This document shows, piece by piece, positions 33,399 to 45,130 of a stretch of DNA of 64,000 bases. The DNA lies in contig LATX02000253.1 of assembly GCA_001466705.2 (NCBI GenBank), positions 1 to 64,000 of the forward strand. The letters are read 5' to 3'. Below the pieces are notes generated by a model that saw only the letters and a program-made list of their open reading frames with translations, did not search any database and was not told the origin of the DNA. The translations under genes were made by a program, and so were the position numbers. Source of the DNA: Moniliophthora roreri. Its lineage: Eukaryota > Basidiomycota > Agaricomycetes > Agaricales > Marasmiaceae. How positions within the stretch are numbered: position 1 is the first letter of the stretch; every line of letters begins with the position of its first letter.

Positions 33399-35633
33399 AT
33401 GACATTTTTCAAGCACTCGTACCGACCGTTCATCCGCGATTCTCACTTCACATTTGTTCAAGGCAACCAGTACAATGACTCTACCCGCCCCAGTTCAAGC
33501 ACGGATGGATGGCCAGACTCAGTGGTGTGCTTACTGCCTTTTTTATTCAAGTTTTCCGCTTACAACGCCCACAGAACAATTTCACGACAATTAAACTCGG
33601 CGACCTCAAATTTATCGAATGTCGGAAACGCCTGGAATACGAAATGCAAATCAAAGATGACTCTCCAGCTTCCGAGAGACAGGATACTAACCCTTTCCGA
33701 GTGCAGATAAGAGAAGGAAGCAAAACGTGTAAAGCAATCAAAGTGATCAGAACCGTTCACACTGCTCAAATTGCCGGGAGAGAGTCGGAATTGTTCACCG
33801 TCGTCAAATATGAAGATAAGGGAGGGAGTGCAACAAATGCTCTTGCGGTGTGTGGTGTTCATATACCACATATTTTCGACTACTGATCCCATGATTGATT
33901 CCCATATTAGGCCTGCAAGTCAGAATATGAATATTGGTCGCAAAAAAAGTGTGTGGCCCATTATGGCAAGCGACCCAAACTCTTGATGAGATAAAACATT
34001 TGAAGACATGCAAAATTCCCGCAACTCTTTGGAGTAACATACTCGTCAATTCCAGCATTGATATACTATAATGGTAAGGCATTGAAATTACTAGGACAGT
34101 TTTCTGATAGACATTTTAGCTCGCGCCAATGCCATTGAAGTCCTTGGTTACCATAACAAGTGTCCTACTGTCTGGATCTTTTTATTAGTCCTCTATGTGT
34201 GTTACTCTCTATTGTCTGCATGTCACCTACTCACTGCTTCTCAAGATCATAGATTGCCGGGAAGCTTGTACCGCCATGCCAGAACTATTTAAGGTACTAA
34301 TCTTCTTTCCTTTTATTGGTAGTAATGACAGTTCTTCGGCATACGGCAGATGGATACATCTTTCTCCTCCTGGGATTTTGACTTTTCTACTCGATCATTC
34401 TATTATAACCTGGACTTTCCGATCAATAAGCACGTAAAGACCCGGCTAAGAAGCTCTTCTCGACGTAACTTCATAGAAGACGCGAGGACATTAGACTATT
34501 TCGAGCGGCCCCAGATCTCCCCTCCCGCACTGGATAACAGGGTGGAATCCAGACCGTCCATAATTAACTATTTATCGCGCATCACGGAAGACTATCTCGA
34601 CTTGATTGCCACACTTGGGGTGCAGTCCAACATCGTGGATCCCCTCGAGATTGCACTTGATGGACTGATTCCATTTGGTGCCTGCTTCCAGAAGCGATGG
34701 GGAGAAAAGCGAGGTCTGATTCTGGCGTCATTTCAGTACAGAGAGACGGTCACAAACTGGGGGATGGAGCCGACAGAACTTGATGTCAATCCATCGTATG
34801 GTAAGAAAGTATGATTATTGGTTGAACTGCATTCTCAATACATCTTTTCAACAGTCAACTCTCATGTTAGAATATCCTTCCTGAATTGGCAACAGGGAGG
34901 TGATTTTAAATGCAGTGTTACCATTGCACCACCCATGGACCAGAAGAGACGTTTTAGATGTGCTTTTCTCAGCCAATCATTGGTATTCATGAAGAGAAAT
35001 GGAATAAATTTTGAATCTTTTGATGAATGCTGTATGTTCCATTGATTCCGCTCTTGGTGTATTGCTTGACAAATTACGCAGATCTTCTTGATTCTGTAGT
35101 AATCGACATTCAGGGACGATTCAAACCTCTTCCCGGCAACTCTACATCCGCCGACCCCATCTATCTTTTCATTGGTCCATTTGAATTTGAAACTGTCGAC
35201 GGAATCCCCTGTCTCAAACGTCCACTCAACGGTTCATTCGCACATTGGTCCCTCGATCCTAGCGGGCCTGGTACACCGATTGATGCAGGCAAATACGGCC
35301 TTTCTCAGTTTGAGGAGAATTTCTCAGTTGGAGTTTTTTGGGACATCGCACGTTACATGGCAGTTGAGGAATATCTGCGTTTCAAGGAGTATGATCCCTA
35401 CAGTACAGCGCATGCGGAGGACCAAGAATATCCGCTCTTGACATGTGAGTAGACCAGTAGGGAAAATGAATTCGCAAGCTGAGGATCTTTCAGACAGAAA
35501 CAAACCGGGGCAGAGACTCGAGGAGGTAACGGAAGCAAGGAATGATTCCAACCGACGCCGAAGGATGAAAAAGATTGGGTTGAAAATCAAGCGGTTTCTG
35601 GATAGCTTGGCAAGGAGAAAGAAAAGGCGTTGA
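33399..35633 (+). CDS. WSLDPSG-motif agaricomycete protein, 594 aa, ten exons
   Basis: Exons: 33399-33524, 33575-33847, 33911-33948, 34006-34073, 34120-34187, 34246-34293, 34332-34800, 34855-35031, 35082-35444, 35479-35633. They sum to 1785 bases with no internal stop. Landmarks: SHFTFVQGNQYND near the start, then TTIKLGDLKFIE, KHAKFPQLFGVTYSSIPALI (a kinase-lobe-like turn), SSWDFDFSTRSFYYNLDFP, AHWSLDPSG and a very basic tail (RRRRMKKIGLKIKRF). These match an expanded agaric family usually annotated only as hypothetical, with vestigial kinase-like features and no complete catalytic set. The last intron (34 bases) is short. If it is not spliced, the protein ends at 35452 without the basic tail. 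Confidence 0.75.
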
Positions 35634-36476
35634 CAGATATATTCCGAGGGTCCGTTCAATTTTAGTTGTCGTGTACTACTCTTGTATAAGATAGCTGCTA
35701 TCCACGAGACTCAACGTCTTGCCTTTGCAGTCGGACAGAATCTGATTGGACCTCGGTGGCGAATTACCGGAATGCCATTTTAGCGCTCCTCGTGCTGATT
35801 TCTCACGATTTTCGCTTCTTACCCATTCCACCACCTCTACTTGCGACGGCCCTTGAACCTGCTCTAAACCGGGGAGTAATGCTTTAGGATATGAATTTTA
35901 TGATGGAGGACATATAGTGAGTCCATCTAGCTACAACGTCAGGGCAGTCAGGCTGACTTTTTTTTGTAGCGCAAAGTCGTGGTGCTTCACCAGTTCGTGG
36001 GTCGTCGACTCTACTACGCTCATAGACAATCTCCATCCGAAGCAAAGAATCACACTTTTTATGACCCGAAGAGTCATGACGCCCAACCGTGTGTATTGTC
36101 ACCCAAGCAAACGCCGAAACCTCGACACCGGAAACTTGAATGACGTACACGGCGACGCTGGGACAGAAGGAAGTTCTCGCTATGTGCGCTCATATATTGC
36201 CTGACTGTTCGTGCACATTTGCTAATGGTCAGTAACCTTACACCAGTGGCCCAAATGCCTCACCGGGAGTTGTCTATGGAAGAAGGCAATATTGTACATG
36301 CTCGTTGGGAGAGGTTATGAAGAAATAGGCATTTCCGAAGGAGAAACGTGAGTCATTGATTGGCCCCAGCCGCCCTATGTCTCAGCGCAGCACGAACAGC
36401 TCCGTCTTCAAGTCCAGCCTAGTCAACCAGCAATTCGCTGCGTCCGGGGTTCGCGAGTCGTCTCGCTCAATGATGA
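35634..36476. other. No gene recognised
   Basis: Intergenic sequence between two plus-strand models. Short open stretches on both strands only. Confidence 0.5.
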
Positions 36477-36885
36477 ATGATGGAACACTCGGTTATAAGC
36501 GATGATGAATATGGTTCCTCATGTATGTCTTACATTCCTATGTGCTACGCTACCTTGGCTTATATCATCATCTTCAGACCATCCCGAATCCTGGGCCAGC
36601 TCACATACCGAGAAGTTTGTCACCACCTACATCGCCTATCGACAAAGTACATTCCAATATTGAACAACCAGCTTCATCTACGGCCATTGAGATTCACCCT
36701 ACGGACCAAGAATCGGCGGCGCCTTGCCATCAGAAGAGGAAGAGGAAGAGAACAGTGGCTCAAGTTCCATCATCAATTCCGACGGCGAAGCGCTCTCTCT
36801 TTCTTATTCAGACTCTTCAAACTCGGAAGATGAACAGCCTACGACCCGAGTTGCCGTCATCATACCCAGAGTCAACGACACTTGA
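36477..36885 (+). CDS. Small acidic low-complexity protein, three exons
   Basis: Exons 36477-36522, 36578-36646 and 36692-36885 join to 309 bases, giving 102 residues. It begins MMEHSVISDDEYGSS and carries a run of Glu (SEEEEEEN) followed by Ser/Asp-rich SDSSNSEDEQPTTR. The introns have GTATGT/TTCAG and GTACAT/TTGAG borders. Other frames are also open here because the sequence is repetitive in purines, so the model is tentative. No domain is known to me. Further 3' exons are possible. Confidence 0.4.
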
Positions 36886-38300
36886 ACATGGACCAGAGCT
36901 CCGCGCCGCATGAATATCGGCCATGCTTGACCCTACCATGCATTCACAACACCTCGAGACACCGCACTCCGAACACGAAGATAGCCTCGTCGGAGGTTGA
37001 GATCCACCATCCAACGAAGGTGAAGGCTGAGGGGGCTGGCGCTGGCACTGTTGCGAAAAGTCCTCTGCGCGTTCATTGTTTACGGTGAACTGTGCTCTGC
37101 AGCCAAATGCCTAGATTGGGTGTTACAGCGTTCCGAAACGCAGCGCGGAGACGGGTTCAGGTCAACTGAGTCGCTGCATTCTTGGATATCGGGTACTGTC
37201 GTTGAAGGAGGTGAGCTTTCGAGGAGGAAGAGGTAAAGGGGCAGGTTGAGAAGGTGTACCAGAGGGTACAGAATGAGCGTTGGGGTATTGTTGGCTGTGC
37301 TCGCTGCGTGAGCTTTTTATGTTGTTCCTGGTACTTGTGCTCACTATTATTGTCTTCAGTACCGATACCCCCTCATTCCCTTTTCGCCCTGAGCAGTGTT
37401 GCTCGGCCTATAGTTACCACAGTTCCCTCGGTTTGCTTCGGGTGCAAGATCGCTTGTGTCGTCTGGCTCTTGCGGTGGTATGGTTGGGGAAGTGGTGTTG
37501 GTTTTGGTGGTCATGGTGATGCTGGCAGCGGTTTGGGTGGTGCTAACGGGTTTATGGTTAGCCGTCGTTCTTTCTTTTTTTGTTGTCACTCTCATGTACT
37601 CCCTGCAGAGCCGAACCCCAGACATATATTTGTCCTTCGCCCTCGCAGCTCGTATACCAGCGTTCTGCATGGTATGCTCTGCGGTATCCTGGGATTAGAG
37701 CGGTGGTGAAGGCTGTTGTTATGAGTATGAGGAAGCGAGGCAGGGCGGTCGGTACGGGGGTGGTGCTGGGAAAGACGTTGATGCTACTGGTTCCGGGGAG
37801 AAAGAGAGAGGACCAAATATTGTACAGTCGAAGCCTCTGCCGAGTGCGGATATCGAGGGAAGTTCTTTGTCTCATGGACTTTTTACTTGCTCTTTAATTT
37901 GCTGTCGTCAGTGTACATTGCTGTATTACACACTATCCTACACTATTTGTATACCGTACGCAGCTGGCGCTTCTGTTATCGTCAACAACTCGACAAGGTG
38001 TCTTTACGTCGTAGGTCAAGAATGATATCTGTTTCTGAATAACTCCTCTGAGGTGAACATACCGACGAGCGTCTTGTCGAAGCTATAGGAGACTGTGTGG
38101 TCATAGTAGCCTGCACTGAAGCATCGGATATATCCTGAATTTAGTAACCCCAAGCTGTGTTCACACCACTGTGAGCGTCGGTGCTATGCCCTTTTCGGAT
38201 CAAGACGTCAGTCAAGCTACACCATGTTGAGGTGAAAGCCTACTCACAGCAGCTTGCTTCAGTGAGTAATAAAAGACATTTGCTGAGACTGTTGCTCGTG
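36886..38300. other. Several overlapping open stretches, none convincing
   Basis: Around 37250-37900 both strands are open over 300-450 bases. The plus strand would give hydrophobic Val/Leu-rich peptides and Gly-rich GHGDAGSGLGGANG; the minus strand gives Thr-rich peptides. I could not choose a strand. Otherwise nothing is seen. Confidence 0.35.
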
Positions 38301-38359
38301 TTACTCCGAAGAAGCTCGAGACGATAGGATAGAGGATGCCTGATTCGAGGCTTGACAAG

Positions 38360-38950
38360 GATCACCAAACATTCTCGAGCATTTCAAGACAAAAAAGACA
38401 TGCGCTATAGCAGTGATTGTCCAGTACGTGTCGATAACATTGGGTCCTGAGACTGCTCCTAGTTGATGGCCTATCCAGAAAATTCTTCCCGCTATCTTGC
38501 AGCATGCGCGTCATAATGTTGGAATGCGAAGCTCGGATTCCAGACGTGCTGATAAGCAGGGACACCAGCGCATTGGTAACGGTAACAAAGATTTTGCCAA
38601 AGTTGAGCACGCCAATCGTTAGGAGAACAACACTGTTATTCTTGGCCAGAGATGGCAATAGTTATGATCGCTAAGACTACGATATGTAGGCTTTAATGAT
38701 GGATCTTCCGGAGCACAGCCCACGTTGAAGGCAAAGGGAACGTATGGTTATTAAACGCACACGGGATAGCAGGTATGACCGCGATTGGATCTTTAGGCAT
38801 TCCTTTTGCTTGTTTTGGAGAGCAAAGACATAAACGCCAGAAAGAACGATGTAGCACTGGCAGGTTTTAGGCGTCGGAAGATTAGATACGCAAATGCTCA
38901 CTTACAGCGACTGTCACGAGAGGGACGGTAATCGGCAGAGAAGCGTCCAT
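38360..38950 (-). pseudogene. Weak DUF6534-like membrane-protein remnant
   Basis: ATG at 38950 gives MDASLPITVPLVTVA followed by a good donor (GTAAGT) and an acceptor before CYIVLSGVYVFALQNKQK. Further on, near 38540-38600, come VTNALVSLLISTSG and SHSNIMTRMLQ. Order and wording resemble agaric multi-pass DUF6534 proteins, but membrane segments are missing and stops intervene. A different membrane protein family is possible. Confidence 0.3.
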
Positions 38951-39958
38951 GTTGACCAGGAGCCTTGGGACAAGAATTCAGGTAAGCCACACCATTTTTC
39001 TATACCCAAAAACCAAGTCCAAGAACACCCTTTACTCTCCAGCTCTCGAGTGACTGATATGCACGCATAATGCGCATGAGAGCTGATCAAAGCTGTCCAA
39101 GGCCTCGTATTGATGCAATGTGATGTCGGAGACCCAAGTTCAATCAGTCAAGCAACCAGACACAGGTACAGCTTTCCTCAATCAACTGAAAATGACGATG
39201 GAAAGGATTTAGACTCCTAGATGGTTTCATGGTCGAGTGCGAGTGGAACGACGGAACTCAAGTTGCCTGAACGGCGCTTGGCTAAACCAAGGGTTGATTT
39301 TCATGACTTGCTTTGAAACCCAACCTGAGTAGATATATCAGTAAGTCAGAGATTGGTCATTTAATGCTTGCCAGGTCTAACCAGAATGAAACCATGAGAA
39401 ACAGAGACGGGATTGCAGTTCTTCAGAAGCTTAGAATCCCGTTGCGGAAAAGGAACTTCAATGTGGCTGTGTAAGAGCCTGTTCGGCCAGTTTCCAGATT
39501 ATACCTTCAGTTGTAGAAAGACTCAAACGCGATAGTTTAGGTGGCGTACACAGTCAGTGACCGCACCACACATACGGCCGTATCGACAAGTCTCTGTGAT
39601 GAATACTGGTGAAAGGTATATCGGAATGGATTGAACGAATTTAAGAACAGTACATACCAGTACATGCCGAAAGAATGGCAAACGCAGATCATCATGGGAT
39701 CCCTGCGTCGACAGTTGCGATACTGAAAGTAGTCGTCGTTCGGAGCTAAGCCATGCGTGTGAAAGCAAGCCAGGTGGCTTTGTTTACCAAACACATCAAC
39801 ACGTGAAAATAAGTAATCCATCTTGACCCCGAACGTCAACCGCCAATCTCGACTTGCAGCAGCTAGTCGGTGTTACACGAATATACAAGGTACGGAACCC
39901 ATTACTCAACTCTAGACTTATCTGAATTTATCTCTGGTTAAGTGGACTCCCAGTCCCG
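38951..39958. other. No gene recognised
   Basis: Short open stretches only, mostly on the minus strand at 39523-39839. No splice-consistent model was found. Confidence 0.45.
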
Positions 39959-41422
39959 ATGATAAAAGATCTTCCGATTGAGATATGGGACGATATACTT
40001 CAAAACAGCCCTCCTAAGGTGCTCCGTTCGTTACGCTTGGTGTCCAGACGCTTTAGCGAAATCTCAGTCAAACATCTGTATCGCGAGATATGTCTCAATG
40101 ATTCCATAACGTCAATCCGATATGTTGCATTTTTACGAACAAACACCAGAGCAGCACATGCCGTGCAACGACTTAAAATTGACTACAAGTAAGCAGATCG
40201 TTCTTATTCCTAACTATCTTTGACCACGTTGACAGGTGGTTTTGCACAGTCGATGATTCACAAGTTCTGATCCCAAGATTAATATCCAGAACTATCTCCC
40301 ATCTTCCGTGTCTTCGACATCTTATCATCTATCCCCACATCCTGTTCTGTCTTATTTCGAAGAAGCCCGGACTTCTTTTACTCGGAAGTATCTATTGTTC
40401 TCAACTGGAATCCTTTCGTACTAGTTTCCGGCCATGTGACACCTGGTCATTTGCGACGAAACACGCTACTACCCTTCAACACCTCGTTTGGGTAAATTTG
40501 TCACATATCGATAGTTCTGCTGCCTTTGGTACTGCAACGTTTCCCAACCTGGTATCATTCGAAGGCTCGGAGGAGATCACACAGCTTTTCTTATCTTCTG
40601 CAACTGTGCCGAAGCTCAGGCAGGTCACGATGTGTTCGTGTGCATGGGGTGATGATTTCCGTTGCCTTATAGCCTCACTCTTAGTGTTGCAGAGGCTTCC
40701 ATGTGCAGCTGATGGTCTTCGACTCAGCTACAAGCGATATAAAGGGAATTATGGGTTAGTCGAGGAGATCTCGTTGCGATTACCCAAGTTGGCTTCACTC
40801 AACATAGATGGAACTCCGGCATTTCTGGTAGGTTCTTTTTCTCCACCAATGCCAACGTTTATTCACGAGTCGTATAGAACCACAGTGTTGTGGACCTTTC
40901 CAGATTCACCAAGCTTCGGCACTTTCAGTGGTGTATGCCCTACCTGTGTGACGTACGCTATTCCCAGGGAACAATCGAGGTATTGCAAAGTCAGTTACAC
41001 GAAGTCGGGCTTCTTGGCGCTCGTTGTCCAACTCTTAAATCGTGCAAACTTCGCGGTGAGTCCCTAGCGATTCCAAGTCTTGCTGTAACCGATATTCTTG
41101 ATTAGAACCATTTGCATGGGTACAAATATGCCCTGGTGTATGGATACCGAATGCAAGTCAACGCGCGGGATCAGTTATTTTTGATTGGCTACGGAACGGT
41201 CTCCTCCTAAGAAACCTTCCGGAGTTACCGAACCTGTTATCGCATCTTGACGGTTATGCAAGGTCCATGCCAGTTGCTGCAGACGTCCTGAGCGTCTATA
41301 AAGCAGCAGCACATCTTCCTATTAGTGACCCGTCTCGTCGTATTTCTACCCTCGATCTGCTGTCCCTAGGCCATGAGCTTGGGATTTGGTGCACGCCGGA
41401 CTTTGTCGAGCGGCTGGTATGA
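39959..41422 (+). CDS. F-box protein, 438 aa, four exons
   Basis: Exons 39959-40188, 40236-40827, 40878-41055 and 41106-41422 sum to 1317 bases with a stop at 41420-41422. The N-terminus carries the F-box itself: DLPIEIWDDILQN, then VLRSLRLVSRRFSEIS, the segment that binds Skp1 in SCF ubiquitin ligases. The rest has leucine-rich spacing typical of agaric F-box proteins (PCLRHLIIYPHI, LRLPKLASLNIDG, FTKLRHFQW), likely a substrate-recognition fold. Introns are 47, 50 and 50 bases. The start is the first ATG and places the F-box at residue 4, as usual in this group. The substrate cannot be inferred. Confidence 0.88.
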
Positions 41423-44300
41423 AGGGCATGCTTCCTTCTGTGATGTCGTTAACTTCTTTCAAACAGAGGCATGGACGCGAACTTTTGAGTTGTTGACTAT
41501 CGATGAGATGTTTGTTCAGGTCCGTTTCTCTATCCCCTGCACGGATACGCTAACATATATGGAAATAGCGCATTTGTCCGTGTATGACTGAATGTGAACC
41601 CGTTGAGTGCACGGAAAATAGTATCTATTAGGAGTATTTTGGTGATGGGTAGTTATGGCAGGTGTCGTTGCCCACCCAAGTTCCTATCCGTAACGTGCAG
41701 CTTCTAGTGTCGATCCACAGGTTGCGGGTATGCGGTGGGCCTCCATCAACTCCATCAGTTATTCTAGAGATGTACTGTGTGCGGAACTATCAATCAAGCG
41801 CAGGGAATGGCATGTAGTCTTCGAGACGTATTAGAAATGTATAATATCAATCGGGAATTTCGAACCTCAGGCATTCCAGATCGGAGAGGATACGATTCAT
41901 AGGAAGAAGTGCTGAAAAAGATGAGTGTGCCTACCGTCATAGAGTATTAGTGCAGGAGTACCATATTTATTTTCGTTATAGCCAAAAAGAGTTGAATGAT
42001 GTTCAAGTTGCTAGGAATATTCAAGGTAAGTATGAAAACCCAAGAGTATTGATTGAGATCCCATCTGAAAGCCTATCGTGCGTAAGAAGGCAGTACCGCG
42101 TGAGGATCTTAAACGCGTTCGGAAAGTATAGAAACTGCATAGTATCCAGGATGCCATAGATGGCAAAAATACCAGCGGTACGACAAGAGACAGCCCTCCC
42201 CTCGTCACGGTCTTCATCAGAATCATACTCCCGTTTCTCATCATTTCCGACGTCCTTCTGGAGAGTCCTTACGTCGCCAGTTTGTACTCTGCTGCGCTAG
42301 ATCATTCAGAGAAAACAGCCAGCCAAAGCGTAGGATACCTCAATCAACCCAAATCATCCGCTTCTTTTCCGTTTTTTGCGTACAGCCTGCAAAGTTGTGC
42401 TGTTAATAAACTGGGACCCTTGGAAGTTTGCAGGCTTGCCGCCGCTAACGGCAATTCTTTAACATATCCGTTTCTTGTAGTTCAATATTCAACATACTTA
42501 ATCAAGCTACGTTAAACCTTTTCTGATCGGGCGCCATAGGGAAATTACCTGTAACTTGGCTTGGGATGGCTTCACTAGCGCTCGGCTTGGACGGTTCGGC
42601 TTGAGTTCAGCATGAGCCGATATTTTCCCAGGCTCGGAGCTTCCAGCACCGGCTCTGACTTATCGTTATTATTTTCAACCCACCTCCGTTCGTGATACTC
42701 TCGTCTTTCCCTGCTTAACCTAGAGAACGTGTCGGGACTCCGAACCTCAGTTCGATGAAAATGGCGCTCCAGATGGTAGTCATACCTTTACTCTCAGTCT
42801 TTCACTTTCTCATTGACTGGATAGCTCGTTAGTGAAAACTATCCAATCGCTACTTATGAAATAGTCAACGTCGCCACCTACCCGTATTCTATACACTGAA
42901 ATCATTGTATTGAGACATCCCGTGCGTCTTGTCTTCTTTCGCAAGCTTAACATATCTGAAAATCTCTTCAGGCTCCCGAGGAATTGTCCTCGGCTTCCAA
43001 TGGACCTACGCTCACAGCATCATAGTGTTCACGCTACGCTAACTACGATCTTTCCTTCCTTCCGCCATCGCAGTCGCCGTAGCTCTACGTATAGCAACGT
43101 CATGTCCGAATTCAGCACCGACGCTTCAATTGTTGCTATCCAGAGGTATTTTTCCGCTATCGGTGTGCCATGGTCCCAAGGCGACGGGAATGACATTACA
43201 ATCCGGGTCCTCTATGGGTTGGATGGATCTCTGTAGCGGGAAGTGGGAGACTAAGGGGCCGTAAAGAGCAGAATGGCAGATCACAGAAGAGGGTATATCA
43301 GTAGGAAAGGCGTTAGGCGTGTGATCACGGCGAAAGAGATGTACCGGGTCTGGGCAATCCATGATCAGGAACGACAAGTACTTTGCAGCCTGACACTCGC
43401 AACTCTTCCGCCCATCAGCAATGCTTCGAAATCAGCCCTTCAACTGATAGCATCATGTCTATCCCACCCAGCTCGCTTGCTCGCTTGCATCACTGCTTTC
43501 GTTGTCATTGCCGTGATTTCCTTTCAAGTCCAGGGATCGAGACTATGCGATTTCCATTATTACGCTCGCTTTACATCGGGAACCCCACCACACCATTATT
43601 CTCCGAGCTTTTCCTGAATTGTAGACCGTTCCTTCAGATGGCAGTTAAATCGCTGATACCTGATGCATCATGGAGATTAGTGGTCCATTTAGGGCTTCCA
43701 TGGTGGAATGGACGATGACGTATGCACCGAAGCACCAGACGCACCACCAGCAGGAGGTCCTCTCTTGTTCGGAACCGAATATCTCCTACCCAGATGTTAT
43801 TCGTAGTCCCAAGCTCATGATTCTTCTCCGTTGCCACATCCGTCATCTAGGCCCAGATATCGCTTTCCCAGTCGCAGTGTGCATGTTGGCATATTTGACA
43901 AGACGACAAAATCCATGCACTCATGATCCAAAAGTAGCTCATACACCACGACAACTACACTACCTCCCTTACCGGAGCCATTCCTCATCCAACCTTGTGG
44001 TTTCTAGCTGCTGAACGCCGCCTACGCCTCTGAATTTGGTCACTCTCGCCATTCAGATTCTCTACCCGGTCCTTCCATCAGTAACGTCCCTCGTTTGAGT
44101 GGGGGAAGGCGGATTAAGCGATGCCTTGCGAGACAGCGGTATTTGTATTGGCACAGCCGTGTTGGGCTTGGGGATTTCGGGTATGTTTGCGTTCTTGACT
44201 ATGGGATCAATCCGGGGCAAATTAAGAGTAGCGAGACGTAAGTGAGTTTAGTAGACGGTACACGTATATTATCTGAGGGAATCCTCTTGGGATAGCTGAA
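41423..44300. other. Fragments only
   Basis: A plus-strand stretch at 43383-43718 (FPLLRSLYIGNP, LFSELFLNC) has LRR-like wording reminiscent of F-box proteins and may be a remnant. Stretches at 42910-43236 and 43670-44014 are unassigned. Nothing could be modelled. Confidence 0.35.
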
Positions 44301-45130
44301 TGTCAGGTTCTGGACTGCAATTTTGCTGCGATGAAGTTCACATACCACCGAGTTCGTTATTGAGCTAGTTGACACTGAGCCTGCCTCCAGGATTTCGTGG
44401 TTGTATGATTATTAGCGGCAAGAAGATTTAGACACATTGGATAGTTTGGCTTGCATATGACACTGGTGAGCTCGTCCTGGCTCACATCTCATCAACACGA
44501 AACTTCTGGTCCGTCACTGATACCTGGGATATTCGCGTATAAGCTCTACAGACCTGGGGCACGTCTATGTAATGAACTGTGACAATTTACATCGAGAGGG
44601 AGGTTCTTTCAAAACTGGCGAGAGCCATGTATCAAGATGGTCGGTGTGTCCAGTCGAAGCCCCAGTTACACTCGACTTGGCCCTCACTCGCTACCTAGGA
44701 GTCATCTGTTTTGCTTTGGTGTCTAGTATGTGATCTACCGTTGCTTTCTACCATATGCATTAGCCACTCAGCACTTTCCGCAGTCAACATTATAGTCATG
44801 ACGATACGTCTTGTGAGTACATGGGATTCGTTTGCTGTAGGTCGCCACCATATTGACTTTGGAAATGTTTAACCCGAGTATACGTTTCAACTTGGGACCG
44901 TAAGTCATCCCAGCTCCACATGGAAATTTTCACTCACCGTCTGCTATGTAATCATTTTTCAGCGAGTGTTACATTGTATCCTTACAAACCGTACTCGCCA
45001 AGTCGCGTCAAGAAATCATAGCTCTGGTTCTATACCTATGCAACTCAATCGGCTGCAATGCATTAATTATTATTGAGCTGGAACATGTTTAACCATCGTT
45101 GCTTTTGACATTGTCGGAGATCCACGTTGA
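44300..45130 (+). pseudogene. DUF6533-like membrane protein, truncated relic
   Basis: This is a paralogue of the gene at 48.1 kb. Recognisable exons: FRGCMIISGKKI (followed by a stop) ..THWIVWLAYDTG at about 44391-44464, LSKLARAMYQDG near 44610-44640, VATILTLEMFNPSIRF near 44840-44890, and RVLHCILTNRTRQ at about 44963-45002, a segment typical of the family's last membrane helix. The N-terminal half, including the DUF6533 domain proper, is absent. It keeps many CpG sites that the 48-kb copy has lost. Confidence 0.6.

Noticed and set aside
37250..37900. Secreted or hydrophobin-like gene in the doubly open region
   Set aside because: Both strands are open, no cysteine pattern fits, and no splice-consistent model could be made.
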